64,000 nt of DNA from Nautilus pompilius. Lineage: Eukaryota; Mollusca; Cephalopoda; Nautilida; Nautilidae. The position numbers and the translations under genes were made by a program. The stretch covers positions 1 to 64,000 of the forward strand of contig JACATO010000196.1 of assembly GCA_018389105.1 (NCBI GenBank). Reading direction: 5' to 3'. The notes beneath the pieces were generated by a model that searched no databases, was not told the origin of the DNA, and saw nothing but the letters and a program-made list of their open reading frames with translations. The number at the start of each line of letters is the position of its first letter. Position 1 is the stretch's first letter. Positions 25,563-36,900 of the stretch are shown here, in pieces.

Positions 25563-26155
25563 CGACATTGCATGACGTCACTACCGTAAGACGCAAACAT
25601 CTACATCCGACATTACATGACGTCACTACCGTAAGAGGCAAACATCTATATCCGACATTGCATGACGTCACTACCGTAAGACGCAAACATCTATATCCGA
25701 CATTGCATGACGTCACTACCGTAAGAGGCAAACATCTATATCCGACATTGCATGACGTCACTACCGTAAGAGGCAAACATCTATATCCGACATTGCATGA
25801 CGTCACTACCGTAAGAGGCAAACATCTATATCCGACATTGCATGACGTCACTACCGTAAGAGGCAAACATCTATATCCGACATTGCATGCCGTCACTACC
25901 CTAAGAGGCAAACATCTATATCCGACATTGCATGACGTCACTACCCTAAGAGGCAAACATCTATATCCGACATTGCATGACGTCACTACCGTAAGAGGCA
26001 AACATCTACATCCGACATTGCATGACGTCACTACCGTAAGAGGCAAACATCTATATCCGACATTGCATGACGTCACTACCGTAAGAGGCAAACATCTACA
26101 TCCGACATTGCATGACGTCACTACCGTAAGAGGCAAACATCTACATCCGACATCG
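25563..26155. repeat. 45-bp minisatellite, 13 copies, each with a CRE
   Basis: Thirteen head-to-tail 45-bp units of high identity. Each has GCATGACGTCACTACCGTAA and then AGGCAAACATCTATATCCGA. The full cAMP-response palindrome TGACGTCA is present in 12 of 13; the exception is the unit near 25887 with GCCGTCAC. As 45 is divisible by three, the array is open on both strands (198 codons plus, about 190 of 257 codons minus). The variants do not favour synonymous positions in either frame, so I treat it as non-coding. Confidence 0.95.
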
Positions 26156-27750
26156 CCGCAATAAAACAGCCTCAGCTTCGCGACGCCTGCCCGGCTGTAT
26201 ATAAGAAATGGGATATTATTAAGAGTCCTGAAGATTTCGGTTCACATAATTTATACCTTTTTTTTTTTATAATGAGCGAATTTTCACGTTTACTGATGTC
26301 TGTGCATCGGCCTTGACCTTGTGGATGAAACGACATTCAGGTTTTTAACAGTAACGAGTAGCGAAACAGAGGCTGGGCTTTCGGCGTATTCACCGCCCGG
26401 AAGAAAGGGTAACGACTGAAACCCGTTTGTTTAGGTCGCTGTTTAGCCGAGAGATCCGGCAGATGGCGTTATGCTATGAGAGACCCGGCAGATGGCGTTA
26501 TGCTATGAGAGTCGAATCAAATGCACCGACTAACAGCTGCGTTGTTAAAGAGAACGGTAATCCGTTAAGTCGGCAGAGAACTCGCTGGAGAAGGTGATTA
26601 GTTCTTTTGAGCGAATAGCCAGCTACACTCGGGGTACTCAAGACCTTCGTGCCTGATTAGGCGCCGACAGCGCACCCGAGAGAGTAGCTTCTTTTGATCG
26701 GGAATCCGGTGAGAGGGAGCGCCGTGAGTCGTGTCTCAGGGATAAATCGTTAAAGAAAGTGAAAGTATCGCGCGCGTGCGAGCGTCTGCGTGTCGAGTTC
26801 CGCTTTCTCCAAATCTCCTTACCTCACCCCCTCCTCCTCCTCCTCCTCCTCCAAAAAAGTGGGATAAGCCTGCGTTTTACCAATTCCAGGCTGTACCCGT
26901 AAACTCTACACCATAAAAGCAGAAACAAAACAAAACAAAAAAAAAAGAAGCCGAAGTTTTGAAACGTCTGTCATTGTCGTCAGCGCGCGTGTTAGAATAG
27001 GGGTGTGGACCTTCTTTGGAGAGGTTTCGAAACTATTCTTCGAGCGAAGGATGACAAATTAGGTTTATCGTTTCCGCCGTCGCTGCCTCCTCGCTGTAGA
27101 CCTAGGAAAGCCAACGTCACGTCAGATCTACGACCGGAGCCTTATCGTGACGCGGACGGTGATGAACTGTTCATCTTTTCAGTCCCTCCCCCTGGTGTCG
27201 AATTACGTCTTTGCCTTCTCTGTTTTGTGGCGTGATAGAATATATATATATGATAAACAAATAAATACAATTACACGAAAAAAGACTTCTCTTAGTAAAT
27301 AAGACAAGGAAAGTTTTCCGTTATTACCTCCAGGTGTGGGAACCAAGCAAGTACCGCTTTCTTTGTCCACGTACGATCGATAGAGAGAAATCGTTCGGCT
27401 GTGAAGATCATCTCAAAGTCTGATGGCTCCCGTTGAATTTCTAGGCTCGGCTGACAAAGTGAATCTGAGAGAAATAAAGGAAAGTTTATTAGCTCACATA
27501 TGACGCTAATCTTCACAGTGGGTCTGACGCAGGCTAGACATCCTGTTTGCTTGGGGTTTCACACGAGAATCGCTAAAATTTCGCTGTGAATGAAAGCATC
27601 AAACTGATAATGACACTTCATCTATTCCGTCGGCCCCGTACAAGAACAAGGCAACAGACATTACTTTTTATCGCCATAATGTCGTAAACAGCGAGAACAA
27701 TTTCAAAGAAAAGCAAATTTAAAAAAAAACAAAAACAAAACGGAATGCAA
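26156..27750. other. Unique DNA with a short 29-bp duplication
   Basis: A unit with CCGGCAGATGGCGTTATGCT is present twice, 29 bases apart, at about 26455-26512. A CCT trinucleotide run lies at about 26828-26852. No recognised gene. Confidence 0.4.
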
Positions 27751-27752
27751 TC

Positions 27753-27925
27753 TTAGATGGTGTCTTAGCGTAGTGGGTGGTGAGTTTGCTCGTCGATCAT
27801 TCTATCGCGGGTTCGATCACCGGTGGGATCGGAGGTACGTGCTGCTGATAGGGGCCAAAACATCTGTGCATCTCTCCTTTGGACGCTAACATTCACCTTG
27901 ATTTTCAACCTGCAAAAAGCGGATG
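27753..27925 (+). mobile_element. tRNA-derived SINE, family A, copy 1
   Basis: A Pol III A-box TAGCGTAGTGGG at 27766-27777 and a B-box GGTTCGATCAC at 27810-27820 form a tRNA-like head. The head is followed by GATCGGAGGTACGTGCTGCTGAT and a GGGGCCAAAACATC body. This body aligns with the minus-strand elements near 41.4 and 44.3 kb, which share GTCGGAGG and GCTGATGA. The GT-rich 28-bp array starts immediately after the element. Confidence 0.7.
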
Positions 27926-27937
27926 TGTCGTGTTAGT

Positions 27938-28316
27938 GTGTGCGTGAGTGTGGGTGTGTATGAGTGTGTGCGTGAGTGTGGGTGTATATGAGTGTGTGCG
28001 TGAGTGTGGGTGTGTATGAGTGTGTGCGTGAGTGTGGGTGTGTATGAGTGTGTGCGTGAGTGTGGGTGTGTATGAGTGTGTGCGTGAGTGTGGGTGTGTA
28101 TGAGTGTGTGCGTGAGTGTGGGTGTATATGATGTGTGCGTGAGTGTGGGTGTGTATGAGTGTGTGCGTGAGTGTGGGGTATATGAGTGTGTGCGTGAGTG
28201 TGTATGAGTGTGTGCGTGAGTGTGGGTGTGTATGAGTGTGTGCGTGAGTGTGGGTGTGTATGAGTGTGTGCGTGAGTGTGGGTGTATATGAGTGTGTGCG
28301 TGAGTGTGGGTGTGTA
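27938..28316. repeat. 28-bp GT-rich minisatellite (about 13 copies)
   Basis: Units of 28 bases with GTATGAGTGTGTGCGTGAGT plus GTGGGTGT. Variants include GTATATGAG for GTGTATGAG and some deletions near 28130 and 28200. It lies directly against the 3' end of a SINE, so it may have grown from the SINE's terminal simple repeat. Confidence 0.93.
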
Positions 28317-29137
28317 CACCGCCAACCCCTAGAATGGTTACACCGGTCGATTGTTATGTCTCTCAGATCGTCTACGACCGCGAAGTATCCGCTGCAGCTC
28401 GCGTTATAAACGGAGACCGACTGATGGCGCCACGTGTCGCATCAGGAGAAGAACGGTCGTTGAAAGTTCGTAGCAATAATTGCACTATGGAAACGTTCCC
28501 TTGGTTATTGACGGGGTGGAAGGTAACTTTATCGGTATATTAGCGGTTCTCCGCAAACCAGCGCCATTGATAAACGGATAACAGGTTGTTTTTTTCCTTT
28601 TGGAGTTTCAGGTGAAAACAGAGGTGAAGGACGGCTGTAATTCGAGCAACTTTTGCCATCCTACATTTAAAAGATCCCGGGATACATAGTGAAGCCAAAC
28701 CTATGACGCAAACAAAGGGAAGTTTAGCTTCTAGTTATGTGTGAAATTAAATTAAGAGATAAACGGAGGGATCACCTTTCTTACATCAAACCAACTGACG
28801 CATAGTTCACGAAAACTCCGCTCTTTTGTGCCTTAGTTTTATTTTTTAAACCCCCCCAAAGGTTTTCCCGGTTAAAAAAGACCCTAAACTTTTTCTCTCT
28901 TTTTTTTTTTTGCCGTTTAAAGAGATGAAACGTGCGCGTCATTAAATTGGAAACAAATGGAGCTGCTAGAAGGCCGGGCGAGGATTCTCCCAGCTGGTGA
29001 CGGGAGGCAGGGGGGAAGAAAGGGGACTCGAGTTTGTTTTGAATGGGAGAATCTGAACGCTGACGACCGTGATGAAGTTACCGAATCTCGTCAATGGCGA
29101 GAGATCTCCGCCAGCGATAATCTATTTTTAGTCGGCA
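28317..29137. other. Unique DNA, no gene seen
   Basis: No recognised exon or repeat apart from short homopolymer runs. Confidence 0.4.
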
Positions 29138-29452
29138 GAAGAAGAAGAAGAAGAGGAGGAGGAGGAGGAGGAGGAGGAAGAGGAGGAGGAGGAGGAGGAG
29201 GAAGAGGAAGAGGAAGAAAGAAAGAAGAGGGAAGAAGAGGAGGAGGAGAGGAGGAAGAGGAAGAGAAGAAGAAGAGGAGGAGGAAGAGGAGGAAGAGGAA
29301 GAAGAGGAGGAGGAGGAAGAGGAAGAGGAAGAAGAAGAGGAGGAGGAGGAGGAGGAGGAGGAGGAAGAAGAAGAGGAGGGGAGGAGGAAGAGGAAGAGGA
29401 AGAAGGAGAGGAGGAGGAGAAGGAGGAAGAGAGGAGGAGATTTCGAGACGAG
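29138..29452. repeat. GGA/GAA polypurine tract
   Basis: About 310 bases composed almost only of A and G on the plus strand, mixing GAA, GGA and GAGGAAGAG. Such mirror-like homopurine tracts can form triplex (H-DNA) and stall polymerases. The Arg/Glu/Gly frame on plus and the poly-Ser/Leu frames on minus are artefacts. Confidence 0.93.
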
Positions 29453-31554
29453 CGAGTTAAGGCCCCCCCCACCACGACTTTTCTTTCTTCTTTGAGCCGG
29501 AGAAAAAGCGATGATGTCGTTTCCATAGAATCGAGGAAATATGGGGTTAAAAAATAAATAAATAGGCAATTTGCCGACGAACGGAAATGAAAATGATGAA
29601 TAGGAAAAATAGAAGTAGTCCATAGTTTAATCTCTCGACAAAAAGAAAAATCGGTAAGTTAAAGCGGTTTCTTATTTCTGATGCAGAGCGCCAATGATCC
29701 GAGAATCATGAGCCACGAGCTGAACGTTAGTTAGCAATCGAACGGACCGAATACATATAAATAAATCTATTGATTAGGATCCACTCAACGTTTGAAATTA
29801 AAATAACAACATCAATTTAAGGGAAAAGGATTAATAAATGTATACTTACAAATTAAGTATATATATATAAGTTCTGTTCAGAAAGCATCTTGATATAACA
29901 TACTACGAGGATGAAGGTATATTATCAGGGTTAATAACATTGCGCTGTTTGTTTCCAAAGATTCGCCAAGAAATATAAATTTAGTTTATCAAAGCAAATC
30001 GATATAATACAACTTATGTATATATTAAAGACGATCAGATGGAGATTACCCGCCGCAAGCTCTTGTCGGGAAGATACACCGACAGTCGATTATTACGCAC
30101 TAAGATTCAAAAAAGAAATAAGATCGTTTTGGTAAATGTGGACACACGAAACGAATCAGAAGCTGGCGTCACGGAGCAAAAAACAAGGAATGGTTACTTC
30201 AGCTTTAACGACTGTAATAATAAAGAGGGGGAACAAGCTGTCATCCTGATGTTTTCAAGGAATTACTAAATATGACAAAAAAAAAAATACAAGTTGCTAT
30301 TGTCGTCGGGGCGTTGATACCAGTTATTAAAGGTAAAGTAAAGATTAGGAATAGGTTTGGGATTAAGTAAAACGAGCGCACAAAGCGGTTATTATTATTT
30401 TTTTTTGTTCCATAATCTTTTTGTAAGCGATATCCAGAGAGCCTGACATTCTTTTTGTTGTTGTTGTTAGCATTCGAAGAATTTCTGAAAGCGAAAGTAG
30501 AACATCCGAGTCAAACGCAAAGAAACAATGAAGTTTATCAATAAACACACGTAAGTGAAGAACTGAAACCAGGGGTTTTTTTTTCTAATAACTTGCCCAC
30601 AAAATTGATCTCAATGGAATTTTACTGAATTTAAATTTGTAACCCTTTTAAAACAAGCATGAACGGGCACCGCCGTAGGTTTTCTGTCGAGAAGACCAGA
30701 AGGCACTTGGCACGCGTCATAGTTGTGCAGGTATGGGGCCACTGCCGCCACAGAGCGGATGACTGCGGGCGCTGCGTCGATTTGGGTAAAAAATGTAATA
30801 CAACAGTCGCAGCGGGAAGTCTGGGGGAGGACACCTGAGTTAAAAATGAAGGAAAACGCAAGAGAAAAGAAGCGACGAGCAGCTTCTGTCGTCTGTCAGG
30901 GCGAGTCCACACCGTGGATTAGCAGCTCTCGACAGAAAGCTTACTTGCTCTTTAATGACTGCAACAGATAAATCCAAACGCCGTCTTTACGAGAGATTAA
31001 GTATTAACGGATGAAGTAAATGCCGAGTTATGACAACCATTAAAGAACGGGTGAACACGACGGCTTTCCATCGATTCTGACTTCTGTGCATAGCTTACAA
31101 ACGGTAAATGGGAAATCATTTTTCATACATTAATGTAAACCCCCCCCCTGATGTTTGTAAAATAGAAGTCTATAAGAAAACCTTTAATTCTAGATTTTAC
31201 ATATATAAGTAGAAAAAACCTTCAGGCAAGAAAAAAACCGTAATCAGTATTTTCAATTTCGTAAAGCAATTTTACACACCATTATTCACCTTTTAAATAA
31301 TTGGAGGCTTTTATACATTTATATTTTTTTATAATCCTTTTAGTTTAGTTTTTTTTTTTTTTTAAAGTTACATCGATAACAATGTTCACTCCGCAGACAG
31401 TTAAATTAGCAATAACTCGGCATTTATCAGTTTGCTGATAACTGAAAGTACAACGGCAGATGCACATTATCGATTACCTTATGGAACAGGGAGGGCGACT
31501 CTAGTTACATGTTACAGCTTCCGGTAGTAAGTCAGGTGGTTTAACCGCTGGGGG
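29453..31554. other. A+T-rich unique DNA, no gene seen
   Basis: Several short frames (76-93 codons near 30.0-30.9 kb) lack recognisable domains or splice context. There is a poly-C run at 31140 and a poly-T run near 31350. Confidence 0.35.
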
Positions 31555-32008
31555 AGAGAAAGAGATATTACGTGAGTATATAGAGAGAAATTAGAGATTA
31601 CGTTAGATGAGTGAGAGAGACAGAGAGAGAGAGATGAGAGAGTAGAGAGAGATTAGAGATATTACCTGAGTACAGAGAGAGAGAGATTAGAGATATTACG
31701 TGAGTACAGAGAGAGAAATTACGTCATTGGAGATAGAGATATTACCTGAGTACAGAGAGAGATTAGAGATATTACATGAGTATATAGAGAGAAATTACGT
31801 CATTGGAGATAGAGATATTACCTGAGTACAGAGAGAGATTAGAGATATTACGTGAGTACAGAGAGAGAAATTACGTCATTGGAGATAGAGATATTACCTG
31901 AGTACAGAGAGAGATTAGAGATATTACGTGAGTACAGAGAGGAGAAATTACGTCATTGGAGATAGATATTACGTGAGTAAAGAGAGATATTAGAGATTAC
32001 GTAAGTAC

Positions 32009-32010
<2 letters not shown>
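31555..32010. repeat. 76-bp GA-rich composite array
   Basis: Units of about 76 bases carry ATTACCTGAGTACAGAGAGA, then GATATTACGTGAGTA and AAATTACGTCATTGGAG. Successive ATTACCTGAG blocks start at 31741, 31817 and 31893, giving the period of 76. In reverse complement this is the composite repeat of 14.8-15.3 kb. Confidence 0.9.
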
Positions 32011-32039
<29 letters not shown>

Positions 32040-32102
32040 GCGAGGAGAGAGGAGAGAGAGAGAGAGGGGATGGAGAGAAAGAGAGAGAGAGAGATGAAGT
32101 CA

Positions 32103-32158
<56 letters not shown>

Positions 32159-32160
32159 CT
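32011..32160. repeat. (GA)n microsatellite
   Basis: GA repeats continue from the composite array and include ATGAAGTCAGTAAGAG near 32093, shared with 3170. Confidence 0.93.
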
Positions 32161-33110
32161 GTTCAACTTCTAAGCCGATTTGTCGGCGGTCGCTTAATTT
32201 TCTCGACGACACAATAAAAACCACGCGACTTGACGATGTGACACGTGACGCATCGGCCATCAGCTGTTTGTTTACACGAGCTAACCGCAGAATTAAAACG
32301 ACGTTCGCAACCATGAACCGCAACGGGCCCCTCCCCAAGGAATAGAAATGGCCTTCAGCAAGAACAAAACCCTTAATGTTATTAACTACACTTAACAGTA
32401 ATATATTCCTGTTGCTAAGAAATATTTTTTTGGTCGATGCTTTGCTAACTTGTAATAGCGACCCCTAGCGGGGGATAGCTGATGCACGCGTTTCTAAACA
32501 GCCGTCCGTAGGATCGTCTCTTAAACGTCAAAAATCCAAGTTGGTAGAGCTAACATTTTTACCAGCTCAGCGTATCGTTGGTTTGTCATCGCTGGTCAGT
32601 ATTCGGAGACCCTTGATGGCTTGACTGCTGGTGGGAGGGCTACCAGTATTTTCCCTGACCAGGTTCGGCTACGCAGATCCCTGCAGATCGATACTTCGAC
32701 GATCATTCGCCGGTCAGGCTGCGGTAACTAAAAGAGACGTTGAATGTTTGTCAAAAAATTAATCTATATTTCCTCGGTACTTCGTTTAAAAATAAAATAT
32801 ACTTAGAAAAATCGACCAAAACAGATGTGAAGGAAGGAATGTTATATACGGTAGGAGGGAGTTACAGCTAGAATAATAAGTTGTGAGTTTCTATTTTTTT
32901 CATATCTTAGGAAGATAAAATGGCGGAATTCTACATTCATCTCATTCCATAGCTAATACAGAAGGGAAATCAATTGGACCTTCACTATTTTTATACATCT
33001 GTTGTTTTGATGAGAATTTATGAATTGCAGTAGATTTTTAAAATCTCCTTAACTAACATTCTGTTGTGTGGACTGATCCTTGTTGATGTGTCTCTATCTC
33101 TTCGAGCTAA
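32161..33110. other. Unique DNA, no gene seen
   Basis: No recognised exon, repeat or RNA gene. Confidence 0.4.
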
Positions 33111-33611
33111 CGCCGATCTCTCGTCTAAACTCGCAACGGAGCAAGAGGACGATGGAATCCATCTCCATCTCTCTGCTCTCTCGGCCATCTGCTCTCGGCT
33201 CAGCTCTCGCTCATTCTCGGCTAGTTCTCTCAGTCTCTCTCTCTCTCTCTCTCTCTCCTCCAAGCATCTCTTGCTAACTCTCAGCATCTCTCTCGCTCAG
33301 ACTTAGCCCAAGATACATGGACTCCTCATCTCCTTCTCATCAACTCGTCTCTCTCTAATCTCTCTGCGTCCATCCCCGCAATCGAGCGCAATATTGACTC
33401 TAGATCATTCTTACTCCTTTTAGCTTTCCAGCTCTCTAGACTCTCTCTTCGCAATAAAACTCTCTGCACATCTCGCAAGAATCTCTTCTTCTGCGTCTCT
33501 CTCTCTCCTCGTTCCACTCTCTTCTCTCTATCTCTTCTAACTTTCATCTCTCTCTCTATCTCTTTCTCTCTCTCTCTCTCTCCTCATTCCATCTCCTCTC
33601 TCTCTCTCTCA

Positions 33612-33646
<35 letters not shown>

Positions 33647-33710
33647 CTCTCTCACCATTCTCTCTCTCTCTCTCTCCCTTCTCTCATCTCTCATCATCTC
33701 TCTCTCTCTC

Positions 33711-33763
<53 letters not shown>

Positions 33764-33836
33764 CATCATCTCTCTCTCCTCTCTCTAACTCTCTCCATCC
33801 ATCTCTCTCTCTCTCTCTCTCCATCTCCTCTCATCA

Positions 33837-33899
<63 letters not shown>

Positions 33900-33925
33900 A
33901 CTCTCTCCATCCATCTCTCTCTCAT
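33111..33925. repeat. Long (CT)n array with degenerate 5' part
   Basis: Purine strand is minus. From 33840 to 33898 the array is pure CT; toward 33111 it becomes more and more irregular (CTCGGCTCAGCTCTCGCTC). Relative to the purine strand the decay is therefore again at the 3' end. Confidence 0.93.
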
Positions 33926-36900
33926 TGACATCTATTTTCTTACCGTGCACCAATATAAAGAAAAACAGTAATGACAAAACGTATGGCTTTAAAAAGAAAA
34001 TTTGTTAATTAAACTGGACAGAAGATATATACTTTATGCATCTTTCAGCAATTTTTCTACCTCAGTTCCCCAGGGGTCCTTGAATTCATTTGCAAAAACT
34101 ATCACGACAAAGATAATTAGAAATCTATTCAGTGTGTCTAGTGGCGGTTTTTTGTTAGCAGTAACTTTCATCAGCGACCGACAGACGGTCCAGTCCCATC
34201 GCCCGCTCCCGTTAATCCCTCTTTACTATTGATTTTCCCCTGGCCAAAAGAAAGAAAAAAAAAGAAGTCAATATTTTGCTTTAGACACCGAAACAGCGAG
34301 ATACGAAAAGTCAAGACTTTGAGCTCTGGGTATATTACTGCGGTTCTGTTGCTGAGAACAGCATTCACGTTTTGACTGTACTCTAAAAAACAGATAAGTG
34401 AAGTGCAATATTGGAAAGTTTATCTTAAACTGGTATTAGATTGGAGATAACAGTGCTTCGGACGCCAAAATGGCTTTGAACAAAGAACGCGCTTAAAGAG
34501 ATCTTTTTTCTAACGTTATTATTAATAAGTTATAATTGATATCACGGATAAACCGATGGAAATTCATATATTTTGAGCCGGTTACTCGAGCGACCAAAAC
34601 CAAAAGAGAACCCGTGAGATTAACCGGCTTATAGACCGGAAACAAATTAATGTACAGAAGGCGTGGCATGATAACATAGCCAAGCCGAAGGAAAGAGAAA
34701 TTAGCTAAGCTACGAGAAGTTTACCTATTAATACAATTGAGAGGTTGCTCACCCCCCTGACGAATATTTATTTATCGATCACCGAACCAAAAGACATTTA
34801 TTTTTTCGCCTTTTGTTCTTTGATCGACTTATTAAAAGAGGACGTAAGACAGAACGCCATTCTTAGACCCCGATCGTCGAGACGGTTTCGATTGTTTGTC
34901 ACAGAGGACCGCTGGATCTTACGTAGACTGAACGAAAGATGCGTGAACTAAATCTACTGATGTACATCGGGGGGGGTTGATGGTAAAATCCTGAGATTTT
35001 GTCCAAGTCCTTACGCCATTTTTTTCGTGCAACATCTAAGCCGGAAGTCGCTTGAAGTCAGACTCGAATGTCTTTCGCTCTGCAGCTTACGAGGTACAGA
35101 ATCAACGTCCTGTCTGTCCGCAGAATTACCTCTGCTTCTCATTGAGATGCCTACAGCGCACATTCACAGATTTTCGGTTGGACTCCATTTGGAATATGCT
35201 GTGCAAATCCGGATTTCCTTCCAAGGCAACATATTTACAAACCAGAAACATTTTGGCTAAATAACCGTTTAAAATATGCCGTGTAAACCTTATATTTACA
35301 GATCATAAATATTCTGGTTAGACCCCCGTCTAGCATATGCCGTGTCGGCCTGGGTCATCTGCTCGAAACGCACCGCCTAGGTCCGCGTAGGGCATTAAAA
35401 AAGTACAAGAGTTAAGCTGATACAGATTTGAGAGAGGATTTTGAAAAATCCAATTAATTTATCAGAAGCTTGAAACATTTATTATAGCAACATCAATTTT
35501 AAAAACAAAAACAAACAATAATCGTGATTGAGCGGTAGATTATCGAATTAGAATGGTTCCAGCCTAGAGGGAGATTCGCTGACGACGACGTATTTCTATA
35601 GTGATGGATTTATTGGCCAATGGAGCCGACATCCAGCGAATGCTGTGAATCAATTTAAGAAACAGTAAGACTCATCTTAACATTTTAACTCAGGAGGGCT
35701 TTCTGAGCTGTAATGGAATTCCTTTTCTCTCTGAAAACTACAGAAACTCTCTCACAAATCCTGTTGCATATAGTTTTTTTTCAATCACATAGGAAAAGTG
35801 AAGGGCCGGGAAGCCGCCATCTTGCTTCGCTGCTCGCGGAAAACGACCACGTGACAGTAAATGGTGGGCGTCTCCGCGTACCTGATTCGGAATAATTATA
35901 ACGTTTATGGTAGATACCGGTATCGATAGCAGTAATGGTTTGATAATATTCTCCAGGCAAGCATTCGGTTCGCCATGTCCTTTGTGTTGTCTTCATCCTA
36001 CACAGCTCGGTTGTTTGTCGTCCATTGTGACCGACGTATTTCTCACGGTGAAACCTAAAAAAAAAAGGGGATGGGTTCCCAACGCCGGGGTGAGTGAAGG
36101 CGCCGATAATGGACAGCGATTTCCAGAATTAGGAAAGTAATTTTACCGTGATAACAGCGCAGAGTAGCGCGCCAAGGTGACTGCGATCCAACCTCTGCTT
36201 CCCCCCCATCTCCTCATTACACGGCTGTCTGTTATAAACCAGGACTACTCGTCTGCGACCAAGAATACATCAGTCTACTTTCACTTTTTCACGAGTTTAT
36301 CTTTTTTTAAAGTACTTTCATTATTCTATTTGACTTGGGCAGCTCTCACGATTGATTTTTTTTGCGCGTAAACGAATACAGTCAATGAGAGTAACGAGAA
36401 GGACGGCCATGCACAACTTGCCAGAGGCCGAACTACTTCCAGACTCATTGACATAAATAAAATTATTCGCGTGGAAATGAGAATATCGCCTTTCGAATCG
36501 CGACAATCGAATTCGGCCGGAAACAACCGAATCCCCCCCCCTGCCACCCTAGAACCGCTCGCCGTGTTCGCAACGAGCTGTCCGCGAAGATGTTGTTCAT
36601 ATCCATAACTTTATACGGCGGTCGTCGACGATCCGCTATGCCGTCGTGTTTTGGCGCATCCCACGTGGATTTAAAGGCTCGGGAAATGGGGAAAGGGGAA
36701 GCAGTTCTGTGCGTTAAATGGCTAATTGTAGAGCGCGAACTGCGTCGCTATTGACCGGCTGTGGTTACGGGGGGTTGTCAAAGACGAACCGTGACTGTTC
36801 AGAACTCATCAGAAAGATTCTCTTTAAAGGGATGCGTACACGCCTCGAAATGTTAGGAGGATTTTCAGTAGGGACGAACGAAACAACGCGTGTATTTCGA

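Noticed and set aside
25363..26164. 257-codon (minus) and 198-codon (plus) repeat proteins of 15-residue units
   Set aside because: A 45-bp unit stays in frame on both strands automatically. Variant positions do not favour synonymous change, and there is no convincing start context.
27933..28325. 130-codon His/Thr/Pro repeat protein
   Set aside because: 28-bp minisatellite with GT-rich units; frame survives only because stops are absent from GT repeats.
29078..29623. Arg/Glu-rich (plus) and poly-Ser (minus) frames
   Set aside because: Translation of the polypurine tract.
30039..30912. 76- and 93-codon frames at 30.0-30.9 kb
   Set aside because: Look moderately protein-like but have no recognisable motif, splice signals or partner exons.
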